Source: Idiomarina seosinensis (lineage in GTDB: Bacteria > Pseudomonadota > Gammaproteobacteria > Enterobacterales > Alteromonadaceae). Taken from it: 64,000 nt of DNA. Positions 24,278 through 32,907 of the stretch are shown piece by piece. Below the pieces are notes generated by a model. The model worked only from the letters and a program-made list of their open reading frames with translations. It made no database searches and was not told where the DNA came from. Both the position numbers and the translations under genes were made by a program. Numbering within the stretch: position 1 is the first letter of the stretch; each line of letters opens with the position of its first letter. The stretch covers positions 1,054,001-1,118,000 of the forward strand of contig NZ_PIQF01000001.1 in NCBI RefSeq assembly GCF_003987275.1, written 5' to 3'.

Positions 24278-26158
24278 TTGCAACACACCATAATTGATGA
24301 CCAAGATATTGATAATTTTCTAAATTATTTCAATAGAAAGATTGATGATTCGTCAAATCAATTATTTTTGGATAGAGAAAGGCGCAGAATATTAAAATCT
24401 TGGAGTGATGTTCAAGCATGCCCAGGTAGTGGAAAGACTACTCTTGTAGCGGTTAAATTATTAATTCTCGCAAATAAGCTGCCTCTTTCCGATGCTGGAG
24501 TTTGTGTTCTTACTCACACGAATGTAGCAAAACATGAAATCCTATCAAAAATAAGACATAGCCCCGCAGGTTACAGGTTAACGAAGTATCCTAACTTTAT
24601 CGGAACCATTCAGGAGTTTGTAAATAGATTTTTAGCTGTGCCTTATTTACGTTCAATAGACCGGAAACCAACTAGAATTGATGATGACTCATGCGTTACG
24701 TTAATGCATGGCTTAGTAACTTATGGGACACAGCAATATTTAGATAGAAAGAGAGCATCACTTTTCGACTTGAAGATAAGCCATCAAACTGGAAAAGCTT
24801 CAATACCGGGTTTCAAAAAACAATCCGAATCTAAAACCTACAAGGATCTTTTAAAGGTATTAAAAGAACGCATTAGACGTGGTTATTTCTTTTATAGTGA
24901 AATGTACTGTTTCGCTCAACGGAGCCTTGAGAACAATAATGGTATGCTCTCAGCAATACGAAAGAGGTTTCCATATGTTTTGATTGATGAAATGCAGGAT
25001 ACACAAGACTTTCAGGACGAGCTTATCGGAGCTATATTTTCTGATTGTGATGTATCAGTACAGCGGTTGGGAGATCCCGACCAGGCCATTTTTGATAATA
25101 TGGGGGGCAGCAGTCCAAACCAAACATTTAATAGTAACCACAATCTCGTTCCCTTAAAAAGCACACACCGGTTTACAAGTTCTATCGCTAAGAAAATACA
25201 TGGTTTGAGCGTTACAGATATCGGCCAACTTGAATCACTCAAATGCGCCGAAGACCATAACATGCCACATACGATTTTTCTTTATACAGATTCCACAAAG
25301 AATATGGTTCTTGAGAAGTTCTGTGAGCTGATTGACACAATTGACCCTAATCGTTTAATGGGTTCTGTAAAGGCTGTTGGCGCAACAGAAGGGACCGGAG
25401 GTTATATCAGCTCGTATTGGACCTCATACGACAAGAACAAATCAATTAAAAATCCAAAGCCACAGTTATTTATAGATGCGGTATCTCGGTGCTGGTGGGA
25501 TTTTGAGCAAGAATCCGGACAACAATACTCTCTTCTAGTGCAATGCATACTCGACTTGCTTAAAAGGTCAAAAATTTTCAACCAAAACGTCACTCCAAAC
25601 CGCTTCCATACACACACCAGTTTGACTAACTTTCTCAGGGAATCTAATAAGTACGAGGAGTTTCGAACCCTCTTGACTTCATGGATACTAAATGGCGCTG
25701 GCAACGAAGTTAAATGGAACGAAGACTGCGCTCGGTTAATGTCCTTGTTCGATATATCATCCGACAATACTGACGCCACAGATTACTTAACTTATTCACG
25801 AAGCGATAACAATGCATCAAATATAGAAACGACACCAAAAGCTAATATTTACAGAGCTTCTTCGGGTCGAGAGGTAGAGGTATCGACCATTCACTCAGTC
25901 AAGGGCGAAACACATGATGCTACCTTGGTTTTAGAAACGAAAAACCATCAATTCGATTTAGGGGTGCTTGTAAACCGGTTATCCCTAACTGAAAGTAGTA
26001 AACTTAAAGGGGTTAGAAAAATTAAGTTTGCGCGACAAGTGTATGTAGCGGCTAGCAGACCTAGAAAGTTACTCTGCATGGCAATCCATCAAAACCATGT
26101 TCAAAGTAAGCACAGAGAAGCACTGGAGACAAACGGGTGGAGAATTCAGCTACTATAG
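24278..26158 (+). CDS. UvrD/Rep-type helicase partner of the OLD nuclease (GajB-like)
   Basis: The 626-residue SF1 helicase starts at a TTG with GGAG upstream, three bases after the OLD stop. Motif I is ACPGSGKTTL (47-56), motif Ia LTHTN, motif II VLIDEMQDTQD near 233, motif III QRLGDPDQAIFD, motif V VSTIHSVKGETHDATLV and motif VI YVAASRPRKLL. These are intact, so it should be an active ATPase. It is larger than typical GajB because of a long middle insert (about residues 330-510). Pairing with the OLD gene supports a Gabija-like defence operon. Confidence 0.85.
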   Translation: MQHTIIDDQDIDNFLNYFNRKIDDSSNQLFLDRERRRILKSWSDVQACPGSGKTTLVAVKLLILANKLPLSDAGVCVLTHTNVAKHEILSKIRHSPAGYRLTKYPNFIGTIQEFVNRFLAVPYLRSIDRKPTRIDDDSCVTLMHGLVTYGTQQYLDRKRASLFDLKISHQTGKASIPGFKKQSESKTYKDLLKVLKERIRRGYFFYSEMYCFAQRSLENNNGMLSAIRKRFPYVLIDEMQDTQDFQDELIGAIFSDCDVSVQRLGDPDQAIFDNMGGSSPNQTFNSNHNLVPLKSTHRFTSSIAKKIHGLSVTDIGQLESLKCAEDHNMPHTIFLYTDSTKNMVLEKFCELIDTIDPNRLMGSVKAVGATEGTGGYISSYWTSYDKNKSIKNPKPQLFIDAVSRCWWDFEQESGQQYSLLVQCILDLLKRSKIFNQNVTPNRFHTHTSLTNFLRESNKYEEFRTLLTSWILNGAGNEVKWNEDCARLMSLFDISSDNTDATDYLTYSRSDNNASNIETTPKANIYRASSGREVEVSTIHSVKGETHDATLVLETKNHQFDLGVLVNRLSLTESSKLKGVRKIKFARQVYVAASRPRKLLCMAIHQNHVQSKHREALETNGWRIQLL

Positions 26159-26436
26159 GGCTTTACTGGCATTTGAGTTCGTTGTGTAAGCTGATGGCTG
26201 TCGCTCTATTTTTCTTTGAATTTTAACTTAATTGTCGAAGCTTAATACCTTCACAGATTGCTTCAAAATTGGGCTCAAAAATTATAACTTTTATAAAAGG
26301 ATAATTGCCACTGTGACAAAAACTCAAAATGAAAAAAGATTCCTAGCCTGCAGACCTTTAAAAACGGGCTCCTTTTGTAGGAAGTATTAAACTTTTCGCG
26401 AGATAGATTCAATTAATATATATAGCGCAGTGTGAC
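26159..26436. other. 278-bp intergenic region before the PD-(D/E)XK gene
   Basis: It is AT-rich with no credible gene, strong hairpin or clear SD before the ATG at 26437. It separates the Gabija-like operon from the next gene, which therefore probably has its own promoter. Confidence 0.5.
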
Positions 26437-27948
26437 ATGGCCATTTCAATTGAAAAAATACTACTAGTTCACGGCCCGAGCCTAAGCTCCGACTTGAAAG
26501 ATATCTTAGTCAATCAGTATGGACTTTCGCCTGCAGCCGCGCGTCAAAAAATTAGTAGAGCAAGTGGCGATGTATACAAGCTAAAAAACCTTCCCTTCCC
26601 AAGAAATGCGACTTTCGTTTACCTCAAGTCGCAATACGGTTCTCCAGATTATTGGACTGCCTTACACGAATCCCTATTAAAGACCAAATCAGCATATGGT
26701 TTAGCAATATCAGCCCTTACGGCTAGACAAGGAATGATGCCCTATGAGCATTTTAAGATAGCTTGTGGGGCGCCATTGAGACAAAAACGGCACCTGTCCC
26801 CAGATCAAATAAAGAAAAGATTACTTGATGCCGGAATCGTCCGCACTATGACATTCAATAGTAGAGAAGTACTCTACTTAGTTCGAGATGAAAATCATAA
26901 AGAGCTTCGTCTATCAGAGCTTCAAGGGCGATTGCTAGCTGAAAGCATGTTACTAAAAGGCTTATATAGCTGGTGCCGAAATTTGGGCCTGGCAAGTTTT
27001 AATCAGCTTAAAATAAGAGATAAAGGAGAGCTACCTGTTATTTCTACAACAGCTTGGGATTTAGCCGGCCCATCATACCTTTCTGGAATCACTAGCTTTA
27101 AAAAAGGTAGCGATGAAATTAAGTCTGGCTTTATCGCTATCGATATACTGCTAAACTATATTGTATCAGAGCACGACATTGCTCCTTATCTGAAAAAACT
27201 AAATTCTTTAAAGCAACTTAAAAATGTAGGCTCTTCAATCCATTTTTTCGTCGCCTTTGAATACACTGCCGAAGCTTTCAATCTTTTGAAAAAATCTGGC
27301 GTTTCTGCTGCCACAGTTAAAAATCTTTTCGGCGTCGATATCGCTGAAGGACTATCAAATCTAATTTATACGCTCACGGTAGCAGCCAATACCATCGATA
27401 GCCCCGAAAAAATAAATGAACTTTTCGACAAGCTGGGAAAGCTAGAGGGTGCTTCATCCCTAGTGAGGGGGGCGTTATTTGAGTTTTTAGTAGCTGAAGT
27501 AATAAGATCTACTACTCAACCAGTAACCGTTGAATTAAACAAGATAGTTAGAACAAGTGACGCAAAACAGGCAGAGATTGACGTTTTTTCACCTCAACAC
27601 ACGAATAACGAAGTTATCTTTGCTGAATGCAAGGGTCTCAATCCAAATGCAACACTGTCAGATGAAGAGGTAGATAAGTGGTTATTTACCAGAATCAGTA
27701 CAATTAGAAAGTACTGCCTTGAACATCCAGATTTACAAAATAAGCAACTAATATTTCAGTTATGGACAACCGCAAACCTATCAAGTGAATCTTTCGAAAA
27801 AATAAAAAAAGCAGCTGATGCCACAAAGAAGTATTCAATCCAACTTATTGATAAAAAATCTATAGCTGAAAAGTTGCGGTCCCACAGTTTAAAACAACTA
27901 TCCGAAACTTATAGAGTGCACTTTTTAAGCCTACCTAAGGTGGGGTAA
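26437..27948 (+). CDS. Unknown 503-residue protein with PD-(D/E)XK nuclease-like domain
   Basis: The family is unknown to me. The C-terminal part has a restriction-endonuclease-type core: Glu349 in GALFEFLVAEVI, Asp382 in AEIDVF, then Glu397 and Lys399 in VIFAECKG. The D-x14-E-x-K spacing is classical. The N terminus (residues 1-75, LSPAAARQKISRASGDVYKLKNLPFPRNATFVYLK) looks like a winged helix, and residues 100-160 like a second one. No methyltransferase or ATPase is nearby. Its position between a defence operon and the integrase, and its own promoter gap, make a single-gene defence nuclease plausible. Confidence 0.7.
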   Translation: MAISIEKILLVHGPSLSSDLKDILVNQYGLSPAAARQKISRASGDVYKLKNLPFPRNATFVYLKSQYGSPDYWTALHESLLKTKSAYGLAISALTARQGMMPYEHFKIACGAPLRQKRHLSPDQIKKRLLDAGIVRTMTFNSREVLYLVRDENHKELRLSELQGRLLAESMLLKGLYSWCRNLGLASFNQLKIRDKGELPVISTTAWDLAGPSYLSGITSFKKGSDEIKSGFIAIDILLNYIVSEHDIAPYLKKLNSLKQLKNVGSSIHFFVAFEYTAEAFNLLKKSGVSAATVKNLFGVDIAEGLSNLIYTLTVAANTIDSPEKINELFDKLGKLEGASSLVRGALFEFLVAEVIRSTTQPVTVELNKIVRTSDAKQAEIDVFSPQHTNNEVIFAECKGLNPNATLSDEEVDKWLFTRISTIRKYCLEHPDLQNKQLIFQLWTTANLSSESFEKIKKAADATKKYSIQLIDKKSIAEKLRSHSLKQLSETYRVHFLSLPKVG

Positions 27949-27985
27949 TATGAACAGGTTGAGCTTATTTACCTAATTGATTTGA

Positions 27986-29203
27986 TTATACAAACCCCAT
28001 TCTAAAAGCCTCATCCAAATAACCTCCCCACCACTGCATCAACTCGCGACGACGCTCTAAATAATCCGCGCGATTATAAGCACTTCGTACTTGGTTGGGG
28101 TCGCCATGCGCCAGCGCTGACTCGATCAAGTCGGGATCTTTGCCCTCTTCGTTCATAATAGTGCTTGCTAAGGCTCTTAAACCGTGGCTAACGAGTTTGT
28201 CCTGGTAACCCATGCGTCTTAACGCCATATTGGCCGTTTGGCTGTTAATGGGCGTTTGTGGCTTTCGTAAAGAGATGAATATATGTTCATACTGATCGCT
28301 TACGCTCTTCATGTCGTCCAGTACCTTCAATGCTTGTTCACACAGGGGGACGGTGTGCTGACGACGCTTTTTCATCCGTTCAGCCGGAATCACCCAATTT
28401 GCTTGGCCGTCATCAAGCCATTGGATCTCGCTCCATTTAGCGCCAGCCGCTTCAGATGGCCTGGTCATTGTCAGCAACTGCCATTTAATAACCTGGCGAG
28501 TAATATACGTAACATTTGTTTCGTGGAGCTTTTTTAAGAAGTCAGGAAGCTCTTTTGCTGTAATTGTCGGTAAATGCTGCTTTTTAGGCTTTTTAAACGC
28601 AGATTTAATTGCAACGATTGGATTTCCGGTGATTAAGTTCTTAATGACAGCGTAATTCATTATCTCGCTTAATCGTTGAATCACACGCTTAACGGTTTCC
28701 AACCGCCCTGTTTTCTCAACCGGTCGTAGCACGTCAATTATCGTTTGAGCGCTAATCTGGCTAACCGGCGTTTCACCTAAACGGTTAAATACATGTAGCT
28801 CTAACGACCGCCAAATATCATCGGCGTAGTCAGCAGTGACCTCGCTCTTTTTAATCTCGAACCACTCTTCAGCGACTTTTATCAAAGTCGCGTTCTCTGA
28901 ATAGCGTTGTGCCGCCTTTTCTTCCTCTCTGGCGAGCTTAGGGTCTACTCCTTCAGCAACTTGACTTCTAGCAGCTTCTGTAAACTCACGAGCTCGTTTA
29001 AGGCTCACATCGGGATAACTACCCAACCCCATGTTCACGCGTTTTTTGGTAATAGGGTGAATGTAATTGAAGTTCCAAAGCTTAGAGCCATTGACTCTCA
29101 CTCGCAGCTGCAAGCCCTTCCCATCGGACTTAACGTAGTCCTTGTCTTTTGGTTTGAGTTGTCTGACGGCTGTATCCGTGAGCCCAATAGTAGAGCGCGC
29201 CAT
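27986..29203 (-). CDS. int: P4-type tyrosine integrase of the island (DUF4102 N terminus)
   Basis: I prefer the ATG at 29203 (GGGAG nine bases upstream); a longer in-frame start at 29245 adds 14 residues. The 405-residue protein has the DUF4102/arm-binding start (LTDTAVRQLKPKDKDYVKSD, GLQLRVRVNGSKLWNF), a SAM-like core-binding domain, and the catalytic residues Arg in MTRPSEAAGAKW, HGLR, His in LAHGD and Tyr in RSAYNRADY. It sits 180 bp from ssrA, its target. It is transcribed away from attR, and its upstream region holds arm-type repeats, so it may regulate itself. Confidence 0.93.
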   Translation of the reverse strand: MARSTIGLTDTAVRQLKPKDKDYVKSDGKGLQLRVRVNGSKLWNFNYIHPITKKRVNMGLGSYPDVSLKRAREFTEAARSQVAEGVDPKLAREEEKAAQRYSENATLIKVAEEWFEIKKSEVTADYADDIWRSLELHVFNRLGETPVSQISAQTIIDVLRPVEKTGRLETVKRVIQRLSEIMNYAVIKNLITGNPIVAIKSAFKKPKKQHLPTITAKELPDFLKKLHETNVTYITRQVIKWQLLTMTRPSEAAGAKWSEIQWLDDGQANWVIPAERMKKRRQHTVPLCEQALKVLDDMKSVSDQYEHIFISLRKPQTPINSQTANMALRRMGYQDKLVSHGLRALASTIMNEEGKDPDLIESALAHGDPNQVRSAYNRADYLERRRELMQWWGGYLDEAFRMGFV

Positions 29204-29220
29204 AAGCAGATCTCCCTTCG

Positions 29221-29276
29221 TTGTATTCCAAAGAGTGTATCCCAAATCGCTTGGAATACAAATTGGAATACTAAAA
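29221..29276. repeat. Integrase arm-type sites, right arm
   Basis: Two TGGAATAC units 12 bp apart (29252 and 29264) match the left-arm pair in sequence, spacing and orientation. A third unit lies inverted nearby (TTGTATTCCA at 29221-29230). All lie in the int promoter region, 110-165 bp inside the right core. Confidence 0.65.
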
Positions 29277-29359
29277 ACTCAGGCTGCTAGCAATTTTCTT
29301 GGGAAGAACTGGGAGGAGAAACTCCTCTGAAAGCCTTGTTTTCCGTGAAATAGAAAGAA

Positions 29360-29389
29360 AAAAGGGGATGTCGTGAGACATCCCCTTTT
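29360..29389 (-). terminator. Island-borne replacement terminator for ssrA
   Basis: AAAAGGGGATGTC and GACATCCCCTTTT form a perfect 13-bp stem with a GTGA loop, directly downstream of the tmRNA 3' end on the minus strand. The original terminator (3659-3686) has a different sequence and now lies 25 kb away, so the island supplies a new one at its attachment site. Confidence 0.75.
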
Positions 29390-29413
29390 ATGGAATTGGT
29401 GGAGCTGGCGGGA
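29386..29413 (-). repeat. attR: right copy of the 28-bp ssrA core repeat
   Basis: It is identical to 3683-3710. It includes the CCA end (29397-29399) and continues into the intact ssrA gene. Confidence 0.92.
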
Positions 29414-29755
29414 TTTGAACCCGCGTCCGCAATACCTACATCCTCGGTCCTACATGCTTATTCAGTCTTTTAATTAATCAGTGTGACGCCGACTGACAGG
29501 CTTCACAACTGACGAGTCCGATTGGTTTTAACGCTTCAGCTCCGGACAAAGCATCCACGCGAGTCTGCTTTAGTTTGAGCCATCCTGGTCCGGTCTCACA
29601 GACAAAGCGCCGGGGGATGGGCTTAGCGGGTTATTAAGCCGCTAGAGCGTAGTTGTCGTCGTTTGCAACTATAAAGTTGAGGCTTTTTACGAGGCCTGCC
29701 TCACCTCGGCATGCACCTTGGGTTTCGTGTATCCCGTCGAATCCTAATCAGCCCC
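29397..29755 (-). ncRNA. ssrA: tmRNA (SsrA)
   Basis: About 359 nt. The 5' end reads GGGGCTGATTAGGATTCGAC, and the 3' end GGGTTCAAATCCCGCCAGCT followed by CCACCA, giving the tRNA-like domain. The resume codon GCA opens ANDDNYALAA followed by TAATAA, so the full tag is (A)ANDDNYALAA, with Asp where E. coli has Glu. tmRNA rescues stalled ribosomes and tags nascent proteins for ClpXP and other proteases. Its 3' end was rebuilt by island integration without sequence change in the mature RNA, so it should remain functional. Confidence 0.97.
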
Positions 29756-29796
29756 AAAGTCTTACTGATAGAACATTTATTACTATACCTGAGACA

Positions 29797-29830
29797 CCGC
29801 TTAAGTGCTATAAGTTCCGCACTTAAGCGG
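29797..29830. terminator. Long hairpin between ssrA and elbB
   Basis: CCGCTTAAGTGC and GCACTTAAGCGG form a perfect 12-bp stem with a 10-base loop. It probably ends elbB transcription before ssrA. The T-rich side (TTATTTATT) is on the plus strand, so its direction of action is unclear. Confidence 0.5.
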
Positions 29831-29855
29831 TTATTTATTAGGCTTTTAGCAAAAA

Positions 29856-30506
29856 CTAAGCCATATAAAGTACTTTTTCGACCAGTTTGCTGATACCTGC
29901 TTCAGCGTCGGGGATATTTTGCGCCAGCATATAGGCGGGCGTGGTGACCAACTGGTGTTTATCATCAACCACAATATCTCGCACATCACAGTCGATATGC
30001 TCACCGCCCATTTCATTAATGGCTGACGACACATCAGCGTCGTTGCCGACGGTTACTTTAACGCCATCACCATAGATATATGGCAACAATACCGGTGCTA
30101 TACACATGTATCCGGCTGGCTTGTGCGCATCGCGAAATGCTTCGCCTACTTTCAGTACTTGCTCATTAATGGTCATCTGTGCACCATTAACCGCAAAGTC
30201 ACAGAAGTTTTTAGCAACTCCAAAGCCTCCCGGCAAAATCAGCGCATCAAATTCATCAACATTCAGTTCGTGCAAAGGTTTAATTTCGCCGCGCGCAATT
30301 CGCGCAGACTCTTCCAGCACGTTGCGTTTGTCGCTGGCTTCTTCGCCCTTTAGGTGATTAATCACTTGTGTTTGCTGAGTGTCCGGCGCAAAACACTGGT
30401 AACTCGCCCCCTGCTTACTAATATGCAGGAGCGTTAGTACGGCCTCATTAATTTCAGCACCATCAAAAGCGCCAGAGCCTGACAATAATACCGCTACGTT
30501 TTTCAT
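29856..30506 (-). CDS. elbB: ElbB, glyoxalase III-like DJ-1/PfpI family protein
   Basis: This 216-residue class I glutamine amidotransferase-like protein starts at the ATG at 30506, with GGAGG upstream. Family motifs are VAVLLSGSGAFDGAEINEAVL, DALILPGGFGVAKNFCDFAVNG and the nucleophile region KPAGYMCIAPVLL, in which Cys is followed by Ile-Ala-Pro. E. coli ElbB has weak glyoxalase activity and has been linked to isoprenoid synthesis. It forms the chromosomal neighbour upstream of ssrA. Confidence 0.9.
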   Translation of the reverse strand: MKNVAVLLSGSGAFDGAEINEAVLTLLHISKQGASYQCFAPDTQQTQVINHLKGEEASDKRNVLEESARIARGEIKPLHELNVDEFDALILPGGFGVAKNFCDFAVNGAQMTINEQVLKVGEAFRDAHKPAGYMCIAPVLLPYIYGDGVKVTVGNDADVSSAINEMGGEHIDCDVRDIVVDDKHQLVTTPAYMLAQNIPDAEAGISKLVEKVLYMA

Positions 30507-30530
30507 CACAAACCTCCGCTTCTCAGCTCG

Positions 30531-31649
30531 TTATTCGGCTTCGACATGCTGGTCGTGCTGATCACGCCACTGCCATTCATTCTCCAGGGTAGCAGTCGGC
30601 TGCAGCATGGCGAAGTCTAAGTCTTCAACCGGGTCGCCCGACTTCAGGCGTTTCGGTAATTCTGGGTTAGCCAGTGCTTTTTTGGCAATAGCTAGCAGTG
30701 CATTTGGATAATGCGCCGCAACGTGTTCGTAATTTGATTCATCGATACCGCCATTCACAATCAACGGAATATCGCTAAATTCCTGAACAATTTCAGCTAA
30801 CGATTTATTGCTACCGCCTTTGAAAGGTTTACGGTTAACGTCAGTGTCTGTGGTATGGATATAGTCGACACCCGCGTCTTTCAAGGCTTTGACAATTTTG
30901 ATCATGGCATCTTCGCCTTCAGGCCACTGATAGTCGGGGTCGGTTACTGTGATTTGGCTTAACCGAATGCCGACGATAAAGTTATCTTTTGCTGCGGACT
31001 TCGCCGCCTTAGCCACCATCGCCACAAACTTTAAACGGTTACCAATAGCTCCGCCCCACTGGTCGCCGCGCTGGTTAAAATAATCACTTAAAAACTCGTT
31101 CAGCAAATAGCCATTCGCGGCATGTAACTCAACACCGTCAAAACCTGCTTCTTCGGCGCGGTTTACTGCACCGACAAAACCTTGCATAACCGCATCAAAA
31201 TCTGATTCATCCATGGCTTTAACCTCGGTCCAGCCATCGGTTTTGCCATACATATCCAGCGGCTCACCTTTCGGCATTACCGCACTTGGAGCAATTGGTG
31301 TGTCGGTATATTCGTTATGTTGGAACTGCGCACCGGCGTGCATTAACTGCAAAATAAATTTGCAGTCGTGCTTATGAACGCGTTCTACAATGTTTTTCCA
31401 GGCATCTGTTTGTGGCGCATCAGTAATGCCTGGTTGGTTTGCGTAGCCTTGGCTTGCCTGGCGGTCGGTATACACGCCTTCACTGATGATCATGCTCCAG
31501 CCGCCTTTGGCGAAGCGTTCGTAATAGTCGCCCATCAATTCCGTGGGCTTACCTTTCTTTTCCGCACTGGTACGCGTCATTGGCGCCACCACAAAACGAT
31601 TATCTAATTTATGGCCGTTTACTTCGAAATCGTCAAATGCTGAACTCAT
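30531..31649 (-). CDS. NADH:flavin oxidoreductase, old yellow enzyme family
   Basis: The 372-residue TIM-barrel FMN enzyme begins with FVVAPMTRTSAEKKGKPTE. It contains LQLMHAGAQ, FDGVELHAANGYLLNEFLSDYFNQRGDQWGG (the OYE signature) and IVNGGI near the phosphate-binding end. Enzymes of this type reduce activated alkenes or detoxify electrophiles using NAD(P)H. It is 24 bp upstream of elbB on the same strand, so the two may be cotranscribed. Confidence 0.87.
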   Translation of the reverse strand: MSSAFDDFEVNGHKLDNRFVVAPMTRTSAEKKGKPTELMGDYYERFAKGGWSMIISEGVYTDRQASQGYANQPGITDAPQTDAWKNIVERVHKHDCKFILQLMHAGAQFQHNEYTDTPIAPSAVMPKGEPLDMYGKTDGWTEVKAMDESDFDAVMQGFVGAVNRAEEAGFDGVELHAANGYLLNEFLSDYFNQRGDQWGGAIGNRLKFVAMVAKAAKSAAKDNFIVGIRLSQITVTDPDYQWPEGEDAMIKIVKALKDAGVDYIHTTDTDVNRKPFKGGSNKSLAEIVQEFSDIPLIVNGGIDESNYEHVAAHYPNALLAIAKKALANPELPKRLKSGDPVEDLDFAMLQPTATLENEWQWRDQHDQHVEAE

Positions 31650-31734
31650 ACTTCAATCCTTTTCGCTTGGCTATCGATATATGCGGTTAAGCATAGCTGT
31701 TGCGATGTAATACGGCGAATTCAAGCCTGATTGA

Positions 31735-32865
31735 TCACTTTTCCGTTAATACCACCGCCGCTTTTTGCTTACGACCACCGTAACCAAAGGCCTTATTAAA
31801 GGTGCCAATAGGAATAGGAAGATACTGCCGCTGGGTGGAGGACTCCCAGGGTAAGGTGTCGTAATCAGGGTCATTAATATAAACAAAATCATCGTCGGCG
31901 GCACAAATAAGTACCCAATGCGGCGCTCTGATACCGTCAAACGAGTAGGTCGAAATGAGTGCCATGACCAAGGCACCGTTGGCTAAATCGGCTTTTAATA
32001 GAGCTGTCGTATAGTCACGTACATTAATTGCAACGCCCTGCTCCATTAAAAAGGTGCGATCGGCTTCTTGTATCCGCTGCATCACCTCTTTTTTCTGTGC
32101 CTGCCGCACAGAATCAATAAACAGCGGCCCATCAGCATTCACTTCTACTGTTACCGACAACCCCCTTTTGAGAGCTGCGCGCGCCAGACCATGAGGACCA
32201 CAACCACCATGCCCTGAAGTCATATAAATAGTGGTTGCTTCGCGCCAAATTTCTAGCTCTTCAGCGGCGGGATCGGTACTCGGTCGGTCAAAATAGTCCA
32301 TCGCCATCAATAAGCTCGCCGGACCACAGGTAAACTCTGTGGTTTGCGTTAACATTGGTACATATTCTTCGGTCGCACCCACGCCCGAATCATCGCCAAT
32401 TTCGTAACGCGGCAATAATTTTTGCATCACCAGCGCATCGCGCGATTGACTATGACTGGGTGGGAAGTAGGCTTCGCGTAGTTCGATAGTACGGAACCCC
32501 TCCTTTACTAAAAGCTGCTCTGCAATTTGATTCGAGGTGGCAATTTCGGTTCGTAAGAATAAGCAGTGACGCGTGTCGGCGGCCTCCTCTGCTGTTACGA
32601 GCAACTGCTGTCCGTATCCAGCCTGACGATGGCCGGGCGCTATAACTAATGCGTATAATCGAGCCAGATTGGTATTGTTTCGGTATAACACCACGAAGTA
32701 GCCAACGACATCATCGTCAATCAGCGCCACCTGGAAGTCGGCCGATACTGACTCAATAAAACGCTTAAAGCTGCGACGACTGATTGCATCTTCAGGAAAG
32801 GTTTGTTTTTCTAACGCTACCACAGCGTCTAAATGCAGCTTTGTGGCGGGCATAACTGTAAGCAT
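31735..32865 (-). CDS. GNAT acetyltransferase fused to C39-like cysteine peptidase domain
   Basis: I use the start at 32865 (MLTVMPATKLH), which avoids running into purM and gives 376 residues. The N-terminal half is a RimI-type GNAT with a motif A-like VIAPGHRQAGYGQQLL. The C-terminal half is a C39-like papain fold with Cys in EFTCGPASLLMAMDYF, His in APHWVLICAADDDFVYINDPD, and the Asp that follows. This fused architecture recurs in proteobacteria; it may acetylate and process a peptide, but no substrate is known. Confidence 0.82.
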   Translation of the reverse strand: MLTVMPATKLHLDAVVALEKQTFPEDAISRRSFKRFIESVSADFQVALIDDDVVGYFVVLYRNNTNLARLYALVIAPGHRQAGYGQQLLVTAEEAADTRHCLFLRTEIATSNQIAEQLLVKEGFRTIELREAYFPPSHSQSRDALVMQKLLPRYEIGDDSGVGATEEYVPMLTQTTEFTCGPASLLMAMDYFDRPSTDPAAEELEIWREATTIYMTSGHGGCGPHGLARAALKRGLSVTVEVNADGPLFIDSVRQAQKKEVMQRIQEADRTFLMEQGVAINVRDYTTALLKADLANGALVMALISTYSFDGIRAPHWVLICAADDDFVYINDPDYDTLPWESSTQRQYLPIPIGTFNKAFGYGGRKQKAAVVLTEK

Positions 32866-32907
32866 TTCGCGGGGCCTAAAATCCAACCGGTTTTGGAGTA
32901 CCTTTTG

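Larger units (their letters stand above)
3683..29413. mobile_element. Genomic island integrated in ssrA (CP4-57/P4-like), about 25.7 kb
   Basis: The bounds are set by a perfect 28-bp direct repeat (3683-3710 and 29386-29413) that contains the tmRNA 3' end. Just inside the right end is a P4-type integrase gene; inside both ends are matching TTGGAATAC arm-type sites. Content differs from the flanks: lower G+C, AlpA regulators, a YfjJ-like protein, a RadC/JAB protein and defence genes, with no phage structural genes. The combination of ssrA target, integrase, AlpA, YfjJ and RadC recalls E. coli CP4-57. No packaging or conjugation genes are visible, so it would need a helper or other means of transfer. 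Confidence 0.92.

Noticed and set aside
22334-26158. Retron or other reverse-transcriptase system including the OLD gene
   Set aside because: There is no reverse transcriptase gene or msr/msd-like region nearby; the helicase partner fits Gabija.
29756-29796. Exact ssrA promoter
   Set aside because: TATAGT on the minus strand is a possible -10, but no -35 at proper spacing is convincing and the 5' leader is processed, so I do not place it.
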